A DNA stretch of 64,000 nucleotides from NCBI GenBank assembly GCA_963818985.1, contig CAWFUJ010000012.1:124001-188000 (forward strand). Reading direction: 5' to 3'. Of the stretch, positions 18,366-28,478 are shown piece after piece (position 1 is the first letter of the stretch; every line of letters starts with the position of its first letter). Position numbers and translations under genes: made by a program. The stretch comes from JAFEDN01 sp963818985. Its GTDB lineage: Bacteria; Pseudomonadota; Gammaproteobacteria; Coxiellales; Coxiellaceae. The notes under the pieces were generated by a model, which ran no database searches, had not been told where the DNA came from, and saw only the letters and a program-made list of their open reading frames with translations.

Positions 18366-20224
18366 TTTTCCCCCACATTAACAGCTGAATATAATATAAC
18401 TGAATAAGGTTGCAATTTGACTTGAATTTGCTTATAAGTTAGCAAATCATAATCATCGGGAAGCAAGTTCACTTTACTGTTAAATTTTGATTCGCTACTG
18501 TCTAAGTATTTTTTCCATTTCCCAGCCGGTAATGAAATGACAGTATTCTGTTGGGTTTTGGAAAAATTGAAAATGATAAATGCATGGCTGTGTTGATGCC
18601 AGCGATGTAGAAATAACAGTTTTTTTTGCGGGCTTGATTGTACTCTCATTGCTCGTTTATTTAATTCAACTAAAGCAGGTAAAGTTTTTCGTAGCTGAAT
18701 CAAAAGCTGGTAAAATTTAAAAAGTTCGGCATGGTGACTTTGGTAAGCCAATTTTTTGTTAAGCTTGGATTGATGAAAACTACTTTCATCTTGTGGGTCA
18801 GGGGTGCTATTTTCAAGGAAGTTTTCACGAATTTCTGCTTTTCGACCTTCCCAAACTGCATTAATTAAATTTTGATCGTGATGACTGGTAAAATACATAA
18901 ACGGGGCAGTTTCAGCATACTCTTCACCCATAAACAATAATGGTATAAAAGGGGATAGAATTGTCAGGGCGGCGGCAATTTTGAGTTGTCCTAATTCTAC
19001 TAAGTGACACAAACGATTCCCATTGGGGCGATTGCCAATTTGATCATGATTTTGCGTGAATACAACAAATTTTTCTGCAGGGATTCCTTGAGAAGAATGA
19101 CCGTGGCGACATTTCCAATATTCAGAATATTGTCCGGTTAATACATAGCCTTCCGAGAGAGCTTTGACTAGCTGACTCAGTTGTCCAAAATCTTGATAAT
19201 AAGACGTTCGTTCATCAGTGAGATAGGCGTGGAAGGCATGATGAAAATCATCATTCCATTGTGCATCCAATGCATGGCCACCAGTTTGATGTGGTCTAAT
19301 CAGTCTGGTGTCGTTTAGAGAACTTTCTGCAACCAAATATATGTGACGATCGCTACGATGCGCATAACGGTGTACATGATCAGAAAGTTCAGATAAAAAA
19401 TTGTAGGCTGAATAATCAAATATGGTATGTAGCGCGTCAAGTCGCAAGGCGTCAATTCGATAATCTCTTAGCCACATCAAGGCGTTTTGCAAAAAAAAGT
19501 AACGCACGGCGTCGCTGTATGGTCCGTCAAAATTGATTGCTGAGCCCCACGGAGTGTGATAACGATCAGTAAAATAAGGTCCAAAATTAGCTAATACATT
19601 TCCCTCCGGTCCTAAGTGGTTGTAAATAACATCGAGAATAATTGCTAATCCTCTGTTATGACAAGCTTCAATTAATTTTTTTAGATCGTCCGGTGTACCA
19701 TAACTATTTTGTGGGGCGAATGGAAATACGCCGTCGTACCCCCAATTTCTTTCTCCGCAAAATTGTCCTATGGGCATTATTTCAATTGCAGTAATTCCTA
19801 ATTTACACAATTCATCTAAAGTAGGAATAATCGCATTAAAAGTTCCTTCTGCTGTATAAGTTCCCACGTGTAACTCGTAAATAATATAATGAGATAAGGG
19901 AATTCCGCGCCATTTTTTTTCTTGGGAAGACCAATGATAATTGCTATCGATGACTTCAGAAGGTCCGAAAACCCCGTCGGGTTGAAAATTAGAAGCAGGG
20001 TCGGGAAATTCTCGGCCATCGAGATTAAAGAAATACCGGCTTCCAGGTAGAATATTTTCAACTAGTCCCTGATGATAACCACGACCCATGGGTGTTAAAA
20101 GACATTGTTGCTCATGTGGAAAAGTAACATGAACCAAGACTTCTTTAGTATGTGGTGCAAAAACACAAAATTCTGTTTTTCCATCACCTAAATAATTTGC
20201 ACCTATTTTTTTATGATTGAGCAT
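18362..20224 (-). CDS. treZ: Malto-oligosyltrehalose trehalohydrolase
   Basis: A 620-residue GH13_10 enzyme that releases trehalose from the maltooligosyl trehalose made by TreY. Visible are the N-terminal CBM48-like part (FCVFAPHTKEVLVHV), YELHVGTYTAEGTF, GVFPFAPQNSYGTPDDLK, the nucleophile Asp in DALRLDALHTIFD, the acid/base Glu in IYLVAESSLNDTR, and FTQNHDQIGNRPNG. Length matches the family. The ATG has little ribosome-binding sequence but lies only 12 bp after the glgB stop. Its end overlaps the GH57 start by 4 bp. Confidence 0.95.
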   Translation of the reverse strand: MLNHKKIGANYLGDGKTEFCVFAPHTKEVLVHVTFPHEQQCLLTPMGRGYHQGLVENILPGSRYFFNLDGREFPDPASNFQPDGVFGPSEVIDSNYHWSSQEKKWRGIPLSHYIIYELHVGTYTAEGTFNAIIPTLDELCKLGITAIEIMPIGQFCGERNWGYDGVFPFAPQNSYGTPDDLKKLIEACHNRGLAIILDVIYNHLGPEGNVLANFGPYFTDRYHTPWGSAINFDGPYSDAVRYFFLQNALMWLRDYRIDALRLDALHTIFDYSAYNFLSELSDHVHRYAHRSDRHIYLVAESSLNDTRLIRPHQTGGHALDAQWNDDFHHAFHAYLTDERTSYYQDFGQLSQLVKALSEGYVLTGQYSEYWKCRHGHSSQGIPAEKFVVFTQNHDQIGNRPNGNRLCHLVELGQLKIAAALTILSPFIPLLFMGEEYAETAPFMYFTSHHDQNLINAVWEGRKAEIRENFLENSTPDPQDESSFHQSKLNKKLAYQSHHAELFKFYQLLIQLRKTLPALVELNKRAMRVQSSPQKKLLFLHRWHQHSHAFIIFNFSKTQQNTVISLPAGKWKKYLDSSESKFNSKVNLLPDDYDLLTYKQIQVKLQPYSVILYSAVNVGEK

Positions 20225-20236
20225 ATGTGTGTTCTA

Positions 20237-22124
20237 TTAATTGGGTTTCAGAATGATTACGCTCAAAGGGGGCACAACAAGGGTTAATGCAAAAGGACGA
20301 TTGTGTAAAGGTGTCATTGAGGCCTCTAAAGGTGCAGGGTTTCTTTTCCCACTGCCACCATATAATTCTTCATCGCTATTCAGTATTTCTTGCCAAAGCC
20401 CACCTGAAGGGACTCCCACTTTATACTGGAAGTGGGTGCGGAGTGGCATTAACAATAATTAACAATGGCTTTGCGTTGGCTGATATTCTTAGATAAGAGA
20501 TGATACTTTGATTGTAATCGGCGCAATCTATCCATTCAAAACCAGCTTGTTCGGTATCTAATTGGTGGAGCGCAGGTTCTTCCCGATAAATGTGATTTAA
20601 TTGCTTTACCCAACTTTGAATGCCTTGATGGGGAGTGTATTGTAATAAATGCCATTCGATACTTGAATCATGATTCCATTCACTCCATTGTGCCAATTCT
20701 CCGCCCATGAAAATTAATTTTTTTCCGGGTTGAGTAAATTGATAGCCAAATAATAAGCGTAAACTTGCAAATTTTTGCCAATCATCTCCGGGCATTTTTC
20801 CAATCAACGATCCTTTCCCGTGAACAACTTCATCGTGTGAGAGTGGCAAAATAAAATTCTCAGTATACGCATAAAGCATGCGGAAAGTGAGTTGGTTATG
20901 GTGATAACTACGGTAAATTGGATCATGACTGAAATAAAATAGCGTATCATGCATCCACCCCATATCCCATTTGTAACCAAAACCTAATCCGCCTAAATAA
21001 GTGGGTTTTGAAACCATGCCCCAGGAGGTTGATTCTTCAGCTATCATTTGCACGTCTGGGAAAAATTTATAAACTTTTTCATTGAGTTGACGAAGCAAAT
21101 CGATGGCCTCTAAATTTTCGCGTCCACCATATCTGTTTGGTATCCAATCTCCAGCTTTTCGTGAGTAATCCAAATAAAGCATAGAAGCAACAGCATCTAC
21201 GCGTAATCCATCGATGTGAAATACCTCTAGCCAATAAAATGCACTGCTTAATAAAAAACTACGTACCTCATGTCGGCCATAATTAAAGATGGCGCTATTC
21301 CAGTCGGGATGAAATCCGAGTCTGGGGTCGGCATGTTCATAAAGATGAGTTCCATCGAAAAAGGCCAAACCGTGACCATCAGTTGGAAAATGCGATGGAA
21401 CCCAATCTAGAATAACGCCAATTTCATGGTGATGTAGAAAATCAATTAAAAATTTTAAATCTTCAGGGGTTCCATAACGGCTAGTGGGGGCAAAATAACC
21501 TGTCGTTTGATATCCCCAGGATCCGTAAAAAGGATGTTCAGTAATAGGCATAAATTCGACGTGGGTAAAACCCATTTCTTTAATGTAGGAAGCTAAAGGT
21601 TCAGCTAATTCGCGATAAGTTAAAGGACGGTGCGAGTCTTCTGGAACCCTTCGCCATGAACCGATATGCAATTCATAAATAGATAAAGGCTCCTGATGGC
21701 TCTGCTTTTGCCCTCTAATATTCATCCAATGTTGATCGTTCCAAGAATAAGATTTATCCCATACAATCGAAGCTGTTGCCGGGGAAGTTTCATGAAAAAA
21801 TCCCAAAGGATCGGCTTTTTCTAAGCTTATATTGTTATGATGAGAAACGATGAAATATTTGTAGATTTCGCCATTTTCCAGGCCCTTAATAAAACCCGTC
21901 CATATTCCTGAGCTATCTTGCGGAGATAAGGGATGGCTAGTTCGATTCCAATCGTTAAAGTTGCCAATGACAGATACTTGATAGGCATTGGGAGCCCATA
22001 CGGCAAAATGCACGCCCCGTTCGTGTTTAGCATTAAAAGTTGGATGAGCGCCAAGTATTCTATATAGATGAAGGTGCGTTCCTTCATTAAATAGATAGAT
22101 ATCATTTTGGCTAATGGTTACCAT
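20237..22124 (-). CDS. glgB: 1,4-alpha-glucan branching enzyme, C-terminal frameshift
   Basis: A GH13_9 branching enzyme that adds alpha-1,6 branches. The first 567 codons (22124 to 20421) hold the CBM48 domain (GVHFAVWAPNAYQVSVIGNF) and the barrel with nucleophile Asp in GLRVDAVASMLYLDYSR, Glu in MIAEESTSW and LPLSHDEVVHGKGSL. This frame stops after IIVNATPHPLPV. The expected family ending (QYKVGVPSGGLWQEILNSDE, then NRPFALTLVVPPLSVIILKP) continues in another frame to 20237. Removing one base from the GGG at 20434-20436 (plus strand) joins both frames cleanly. So it is either a real recent frameshift, losing most of the C-terminal beta domain, or a sequence error. It lies 2 bp after malQ. 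Confidence 0.9.
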
Positions 22125-22126
22125 GG

Positions 22127-24220
22127 CTAAATCCTTTTTTTACGAAGCATGGCAATGTTGCTAAGTGTAGCACATAAAAATCTATTCTGACGCCATTGTT
22201 CATAGCTCAACTTAAATCTTTGCCGCCAATTTGGATAATTCTCTCCAGAAACCGGAATATTTTGGGGCTTCACTTCTAACCATAAGTCTTCTAAATTAAT
22301 CATTAAAAATTGACTACGACTCGCTGCTAATTTGTATAAACAATCTTGCAATAAATATTGGAGTCTAGAATTTGCTAGTTTCATTCGGCCTAAAGGGTTG
22401 AAAACTTTACGTTGATGCCATTCTTGCATGGCCTGCTCCTTCGTCAAGGTGCCATTTTTACGGCGATCTTTAATATCTAAACCCTGTGCATAAGCAGCAA
22501 AAGGTGGCATGTCATGGGTATTTAAAGTTGCGATGCTATGAACGGGTATTTTTTTTGGAAGAATTCCTTGTGCGGAATTAATTTCATATTGAAGAACATA
22601 CATACGATATAAACGATGTTTGGCCATTGCTTTATTAACGTAATTTGGAACTGTACCTAAGTTTTCCCCAATTACGCAGGTTTTATAACGTTGCGACTCA
22701 ATAGATAGAATGGCATACATTTCTTCGGCTGGATAACGAATAAACGCGCCATCTTTTGCTTTAAAATCATTTGGTATACAGTATAAACGATGTAATCCCA
22801 TGACATGATCAATCCGCAATAAATTGACGTAGGGCAATACCTTGCGTAACGAATGGATAAAATAATAATAATGATTTTCACGAAGTTTATAGGGAATAAG
22901 TGGAGGAAATCCCCAGTTTTGACCTTCAGGATAAACCGCGTCAACAGGAGCGCCAACCATTAAATCCAGCGCGAATAAATCGCGATTGCGCCACACATCG
23001 TATCCATGTGGATGAACTCCTAATGGCATATCTAAATAAAGATCTATATTTTGTGCTGTCGAAGATTCTGCCAACTGTTTAATTTGTTGATGAATTTGCC
23101 ACTGAACGTACATATGATATTTTTTTACCTGTGGATCATAGTCACCCTCATAGATAATTCCAGCACGTAAAGTTTGTGGCCATTGTGGCCAAGGTTTTCC
23201 CAACGATTCTTGTACCGCTCGAAAATTTGCATAATCACTAAGGTTTGGAATGCTATGACAAAATTCAATGAAGACACAATGCCTTTCAACACTGCCGTTG
23301 GTAAAAAAATCATTTGCTAACACTTCGATTATCTTTCTTTTTAGCATCATAATTTTTTGGTAATCAATGATAGGAATTTCGCGCACATTTTTTAAATGTC
23401 GCTGAAAGTTGCTAGAATTTAATATGTTCTGAGCAGTTTTATTATGTTGAAATTCGGGAATCAGTTTTACGTCCAAATAAAATTCATTAAAAAAAAATTT
23501 ACTGATAGGTGAATAAGGGCTTGGTTCACAGGGATTTTGTAGAAATTCGGCAAAAAGCGGTAAAGTTCCCACCAAATTACCACCATGTTCTGCTACCCAA
23601 TGCACGATGCGTTTGAAATCAGAAATGTCGCCGGCTCCAAAGCTATGTTGTGAATGTAATGAATATACCGGTGCAAATAGTCCCCATAATTTTTCTTTAT
23701 TTTTTTTAGGTTTTTCATATGCAAAGCGTGGAGCGGATACAATTAAGCAAGAATAGGTTTGATTTTGGTGCTGAATAATTAAATGGTGATAACCATAAGG
23801 TAGAGATTTAGAATAATGAACAGATTTCTTTAAATATTTTTTTCCATCAATTATTTTTTGGTCAATTACTATCGCTTCTTTTAAAGAGAATTTCCATATA
23901 TAGGTACTAAGATCCTCGCATATAATTTGACAATGTAAAGTAGTATTACTAATTTCTTCACTAATAGATAAAGTAATATTAAGCTTACCATTCCATGCCA
24001 CTGTGACAGGATTCAAAGGGCGCTGCCAGATTTTTTTAATTTGTTGGTGCAGAGAATCTTTTAGATCTTGTGAACTTCCAATCTCTACATTCATGGATTT
24101 TAAAATAGCGAGTAGGGACTCAGTGCGAACTAATCTTCTTTTTTTGAATACATCATAATATGCACCTTGAATACCATACAATTTGGCTAATTGGTGAATT
24201 TTATCTACCTGGATATTCAT
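22127..24220 (-). CDS. malQ: 4-alpha-glucanotransferase (amylomaltase)
   Basis: A 697-residue GH77 enzyme that moves alpha-1,4-glucan chains between maltodextrins. The N-terminal part holds the MalQ-type leader of enterobacterial-length proteins. The catalytic part shows GTLPLFAEF, SPYSPISKFFFNEFYLD, the nucleophile Asp in LLRIDHVMGLHRLY, Glu in CVIGENLGTVPNYV, and the late HDMPPFAAY. Its ATG overlaps the stop codon of the TreS-maltokinase gene (TAATG), and glgB follows 2 bp after its stop, so translation is coupled. It can rework linear glucan so that GlgB, GlgE and TreY find suitable chain lengths. Confidence 0.95.
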   Translation of the reverse strand: MNIQVDKIHQLAKLYGIQGAYYDVFKKRRLVRTESLLAILKSMNVEIGSSQDLKDSLHQQIKKIWQRPLNPVTVAWNGKLNITLSISEEISNTTLHCQIICEDLSTYIWKFSLKEAIVIDQKIIDGKKYLKKSVHYSKSLPYGYHHLIIQHQNQTYSCLIVSAPRFAYEKPKKNKEKLWGLFAPVYSLHSQHSFGAGDISDFKRIVHWVAEHGGNLVGTLPLFAEFLQNPCEPSPYSPISKFFFNEFYLDVKLIPEFQHNKTAQNILNSSNFQRHLKNVREIPIIDYQKIMMLKRKIIEVLANDFFTNGSVERHCVFIEFCHSIPNLSDYANFRAVQESLGKPWPQWPQTLRAGIIYEGDYDPQVKKYHMYVQWQIHQQIKQLAESSTAQNIDLYLDMPLGVHPHGYDVWRNRDLFALDLMVGAPVDAVYPEGQNWGFPPLIPYKLRENHYYYFIHSLRKVLPYVNLLRIDHVMGLHRLYCIPNDFKAKDGAFIRYPAEEMYAILSIESQRYKTCVIGENLGTVPNYVNKAMAKHRLYRMYVLQYEINSAQGILPKKIPVHSIATLNTHDMPPFAAYAQGLDIKDRRKNGTLTKEQAMQEWHQRKVFNPLGRMKLANSRLQYLLQDCLYKLAASRSQFLMINLEDLWLEVKPQNIPVSGENYPNWRQRFKLSYEQWRQNRFLCATLSNIAMLRKKRI

Positions 24221-27200
24221 TATTTTAATAATTCAAGTAAGCCTCGGCAAGGTATATGCACCCAATCCGGACGATTATTTAATTCATACCCTATTTCATA
24301 AATGGCTTTTTCTAATAAAAACGCTTGTAAAATAATGGCATTATCTTCTGGATTTTTAGATAAAAAGTTGCAATCTCTTGCATTTTCTAAATATCCTTGC
24401 AAAAAGTATGCGCAGCTCCATTGATACCAGAAATTAGCCCATGTTTCCAAGGCTTTAATGTCTTCTTTGCGAAATATACTGGTTTTTCCGTATAAAGCGG
24501 TCTGAGTAGCGTAATGGAAAGAGCGCATCATGCCTGCGACATCGCGCAAGGGTGAACGTTTAATACGACGTTCTGATAATGGCCTGGCGGGTTCCCCTTC
24601 AAAGTCGACAATAATAAAATCTTTCCCAGTGAAAAGAACTTGACCTAAATGAAAATCGCCGTGACAGCGAATTCTCATTCCGGAAATTTTACGGTCTATA
24701 ATTTTTCGCAAAAAAATCTCTAGAAATTTATCTGCTTGTAAAATTGAATCACAAATTTCTTGAATAGGCTCAGAAAAATTGGGCATATTTTTACGGATTT
24801 TAGTCAAAGTTCTTCCAAAAAGTCCACGAATTGATTGGTAGATAGTACGTTGATAAAGTGTAGAAAATGGTTCGGGAACAAAATCTTCGTCTTCTGAGTC
24901 ACTTGCCAAAGCAATATGCATTTCTGCTGTTCGCTTACCTAATAAAGAAGCTGAAAACCCATAATCTCCCATCATCGCTTGAATTTCCTCTGGAATATTC
25001 GTAGAGTTTTCGAAATATTTAAGTAGAGAAGGGGGGGGAATTTGTTCAGCATGAAGTTTTTCCGAGGTTAATATACCTTCGAAAAAACGATTAATGTTAT
25101 CAATTGTATATTGCCATCCATCATTTTCATGGGAAATATATTGCTGTAAAGTTCCAATTGAAATTAAATTACCATTTTTGAGTCGATACTCAAGAGATCC
25201 AACAAAACCAGGAGTATTCAAAAACTCACTTTTTTCAGAAAGAAATCGACCTATTTCTATATCTGGATTAATTCCGAAGCTGCATCGACGGTAAAATTTT
25301 ACAATTAGCTTTTTATCAAAGGCAATGGAAGTATTACTTTGTTCGGCTTTTATTGGCTGTGAATCTTTGATTTCCTCATCTTTAAACACATCACGAAATT
25401 TTCCACTTCGTTGTGTTACCAATACGCCATTGAGCCCTTTATTTTTAGTATTTTCAGAAATATTTTCAAGAAGCAATTGGGTAAATTCACGATCATAGTA
25501 TGCGTCGATTAAATATCCATTTTGTTTGGGCAAATGAGCTATTAAAGATTTTGGAAATTGAACTTTTAAAATAGTAGATTCTTCTTCGGTAGCAAAAGTA
25601 ATGGGTAAACAATAAATTTCTTCTTCTTCTTTAAGATGACTGATCTGAACCAAAATCAAATATGCTTTTTTTTGTTCAAGTGAAAATTGGATGACTTCTA
25701 TTATTTTAATTGACTTAATCACTTGTGTTTTAGCCCCGAACCAGCGTTGCTGAATTAAAAAATTAGGCAGAATTGATTCTAATTTCGAATAGTTATCTTT
25801 CTTCAATAATATTTCCCAATTAGCAACGTTCAGCGAGGGACTTTCAATTTGACTGCTATCTAAGCCTGTGTTTCCTAAGGGCAATTTTTCCACCAAAAAC
25901 CAATAAAAGCTATGTGCATTCAAAGTAATAAAATATGGAGCAATGGTGATCTCTGGAAAAGGGGTTTGACCAAACAGTTCTAACAATCTCATACCTTTCC
26001 ATTCAGTTAAATCCAATTCAATGTATTCAGAAAAACGTGATAAATTAGCGATAACTAAGATTCTTTGCTCTTGATATTCTGTGATAAAAGCCAATACCTT
26101 TGGATTTTCAGGAAATAAAAACCGTAAAGTACCCAGTGCTAAAGCATGATATTTTTTTCGTAATGCCAATAAATGCTTCATCCACCATAATAGAGATTCA
26201 GGATTATTTTGTTGAGTAGAAACATTGATAGATTCATAGTGATATTCTGGGTCTATGATAACCGGCAAAAATAAACGTTGTGGGTGTGACTGAGAAAAAC
26301 CGGCATTTCGATCAGGGCTCCATTGCATTGGTGTGCGAACACCGTTTCGGTCTCCTAAATAAAAATTATCTCCCATCCCTATTTCATCACCATAATAAAT
26401 AACTGGTGTTCCTGGTAGTGAGAATAATAATCCATTCATTAATTCAATTTTTTTGCGGTTATTACTTAATAAAGGTGCTAGTCGACGTCTGATACCTAAA
26501 TTAATTCTAGCTTGTGGATCTTCCGCATAGACTCGATACATATAATCCCGTTCTTCATCGGTCACCATTTCTAAGGTTAATTCATCATGATTACGCAAAA
26601 AAATGGACCATTGACACATCGACGGAATGGAAGGTGTTTGTTGCATAATATCGATTAATGGAAATCGATCTTCCATACGTAATGACATAAACATTCGAGG
26701 CATTAATGGAAAATGAAAAGCCATATTGCATTCGTCACCTTCACCAAAATAAGCGATTGCATCTTCTGGCCATTGATTAGCTTCTGCTAACAACATCCGA
26801 TCTTTATAGTGATCATCAATGTATTTACGAATTTTTTTTAAGAATTGATGTGTTTCTGGCAGGTTTTCGCAATTAGTGCCGTCGCGTTCATACAGATAGG
26901 GCACTGCGTCTAAGCGCAAACCATCGACACCCATGGCCAGCCAGAAATCTATCCAGCCCAAAACTGCTTTTTGCACATCAGGACTTTTAAAATTAAGATC
27001 GGGTTGATGTGAATAAAATCGATGCCAAAAATAAGCATTGGCAACCGGGTCCCATGTCCAATTTGAGGTTTCGAAATCTTTAAAAATGATACGTGCATCT
27101 CTATATTCTTCCGCGGTATCGCTCCAAACGTAAAAATCACGCCATTTAGAGCCAGCTTTGGCTTGACGCGCACGCTGAAACCAAGGATGTTGGTCCGAAG

Positions 27201-27519
27201 TATGATTCATAACCAATTCGGTGATGACCCGAATATCGCGGCGATGTGCTTCTCTGAGTAATAATTTAAAATCGTTAAGATTGCCATAAGTGGGATTAAC
27301 GCTGGTATAATCGGCAATATCATACCCATCATCTTTCAATGGTGAAGGGTAAAATGGCAATAACCAGATAGCCGTTACACCTAGATCCTGCAAATAATCT
27401 AGTTTTTCGACCAGCCCACGAAAGTCCCCATTGCCATCATTGTTACTATCAAAAAAAGCGCGAATATGTAGTTCATAAATGATGGCTTCTTGATACCAAC
27501 GAGGTTGAAATTCTGACAT
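24220..27519 (-). CDS. treS: Trehalose synthase / maltokinase fusion (TreS-Pep2)
   Basis: A two-domain enzyme. Residues 1 to about 560 are a GH13_16 trehalose synthase that interconverts trehalose and maltose: start PRWYQEAIIYELHIRAFFDS, nucleophile Asp in GVDGLRLDAVPYLYERDGT, Glu in LLAEANQWPED, and FLRNHDELTLEMV. Residues about 590-1099 are a maltokinase making maltose-1-phosphate, with IRCHGDFHLGQVLFTG and FIIVDFEGEPARPL typical of Mak/Pep2. I prefer the ATG at 27519 (MSEFQPRWYQ), the family-like start, over 27579. It heads the glucan operon and feeds GlgE directly. It is divergent from otsB, with about 130 bp between them for control. Confidence 0.93.
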   Translation of the reverse strand: MSEFQPRWYQEAIIYELHIRAFFDSNNDGNGDFRGLVEKLDYLQDLGVTAIWLLPFYPSPLKDDGYDIADYTSVNPTYGNLNDFKLLLREAHRRDIRVITELVMNHTSDQHPWFQRARQAKAGSKWRDFYVWSDTAEEYRDARIIFKDFETSNWTWDPVANAYFWHRFYSHQPDLNFKSPDVQKAVLGWIDFWLAMGVDGLRLDAVPYLYERDGTNCENLPETHQFLKKIRKYIDDHYKDRMLLAEANQWPEDAIAYFGEGDECNMAFHFPLMPRMFMSLRMEDRFPLIDIMQQTPSIPSMCQWSIFLRNHDELTLEMVTDEERDYMYRVYAEDPQARINLGIRRRLAPLLSNNRKKIELMNGLLFSLPGTPVIYYGDEIGMGDNFYLGDRNGVRTPMQWSPDRNAGFSQSHPQRLFLPVIIDPEYHYESINVSTQQNNPESLLWWMKHLLALRKKYHALALGTLRFLFPENPKVLAFITEYQEQRILVIANLSRFSEYIELDLTEWKGMRLLELFGQTPFPEITIAPYFITLNAHSFYWFLVEKLPLGNTGLDSSQIESPSLNVANWEILLKKDNYSKLESILPNFLIQQRWFGAKTQVIKSIKIIEVIQFSLEQKKAYLILVQISHLKEEEEIYCLPITFATEEESTILKVQFPKSLIAHLPKQNGYLIDAYYDREFTQLLLENISENTKNKGLNGVLVTQRSGKFRDVFKDEEIKDSQPIKAEQSNTSIAFDKKLIVKFYRRCSFGINPDIEIGRFLSEKSEFLNTPGFVGSLEYRLKNGNLISIGTLQQYISHENDGWQYTIDNINRFFEGILTSEKLHAEQIPPPSLLKYFENSTNIPEEIQAMMGDYGFSASLLGKRTAEMHIALASDSEDEDFVPEPFSTLYQRTIYQSIRGLFGRTLTKIRKNMPNFSEPIQEICDSILQADKFLEIFLRKIIDRKISGMRIRCHGDFHLGQVLFTGKDFIIVDFEGEPARPLSERRIKRSPLRDVAGMMRSFHYATQTALYGKTSIFRKEDIKALETWANFWYQWSCAYFLQGYLENARDCNFLSKNPEDNAIILQAFLLEKAIYEIGYELNNRPDWVHIPCRGLLELLK

Positions 27520-27653
27520 AATCTTAACACCTAATCCGTAGTGATGGAGATTTTTACAGTTACTCATTAAGTTAATCATACTTTGTTAAAAAATGCGAAT
27601 ATGTTCAATGCCAATACATTCGCTAATTTAATATGCAATTTAGAGAGAGATAT

Positions 27654-28469
27654 ATGCGTCATCCTAAAAACTTTCAACTATTACCAAATTTACTCAGCGA
27701 AAAAACGCAATTAGAAAAAATCCTGAAGAATTTTAAAATTGCGGTCTTTTTAGATTATGATGGAACTTTGACCCCAATAGCGCATCAACCTGAGCAGGCC
27801 ATTCTTGATGATGAGATGCGTCAAATTTTGAATAAATTATCCAATATTGCAACTGTGACAATTATCACGGGAAGGGATATTGAAAACGTTAAATGTTTCG
27901 TTCAACTTCCAGCACTTATTTATGCTGGAAATCATGGTTTTGATATAAAAGGACCAGGTGATATCCAATTTCAGCAACTGCAAGATCCTAATTATTTTAC
28001 TATCCTAAGACAAGTTGCGGAACAGTGCCAACTTGAATTAAATATGCCAGGTATCCAAATTGAACTAAAAAAATTCACCATAGCGGTGCACTATCGTCAC
28101 TTAGCGGCGGAAAATATAAATCATTTTAAGCAAAAAATTCAGGAAATTGTAAAAAGATATCCTGCCCTAAAGTTAGGGTTGGGTAAAAAGGTATTAGAAC
28201 TCCGTCCCAATGTTGATTGGGATAAAGGTAAGGCTATGCGTTGGGTCGCAAAAAAATTGAATTTAGATCAGCCTGACTTTTTTCATTTTTATATAGGCGA
28301 CGATATGACTGATGAAGATGCTTTTCGTGATTTGCCTGAGAATGGGATGGGAATTTTAGTTGGAAACCATGAACAAAAAACCTATGCAGATTTTGTTTTG
28401 AATGATACTTTTCAAGTAAAAATCTTTTTGGAAATTCTTTTAAAAGGAAAAATCAGCAATTCTTGCTGA
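27654..28469 (+). CDS. otsB: Trehalose-6-phosphate phosphatase
   Basis: A HAD-superfamily phosphatase of about 271 residues that makes trehalose from trehalose-6-phosphate. The canonical nucleophile motif VFLDYDGTLTPIA is near residue 32, ITGRDIENVK is motif II, and YIGDDMTDEDAF is motif III/IV. The ATG at 27654 has an AGAGAGAG purine run just upstream; an ATG 21 bp earlier is also possible. It is divergent from the treS operon. It may supply the phosphatase activity if the odd DYDNS motif in the fused TPS/TPP protein weakens that domain. Confidence 0.93.
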   Translation: MRHPKNFQLLPNLLSEKTQLEKILKNFKIAVFLDYDGTLTPIAHQPEQAILDDEMRQILNKLSNIATVTIITGRDIENVKCFVQLPALIYAGNHGFDIKGPGDIQFQQLQDPNYFTILRQVAEQCQLELNMPGIQIELKKFTIAVHYRHLAAENINHFKQKIQEIVKRYPALKLGLGKKVLELRPNVDWDKGKAMRWVAKKLNLDQPDFFHFYIGDDMTDEDAFRDLPENGMGILVGNHEQKTYADFVLNDTFQVKIFLEILLKGKISNSC

Positions 28470-28478
28470 ATACAGCGA

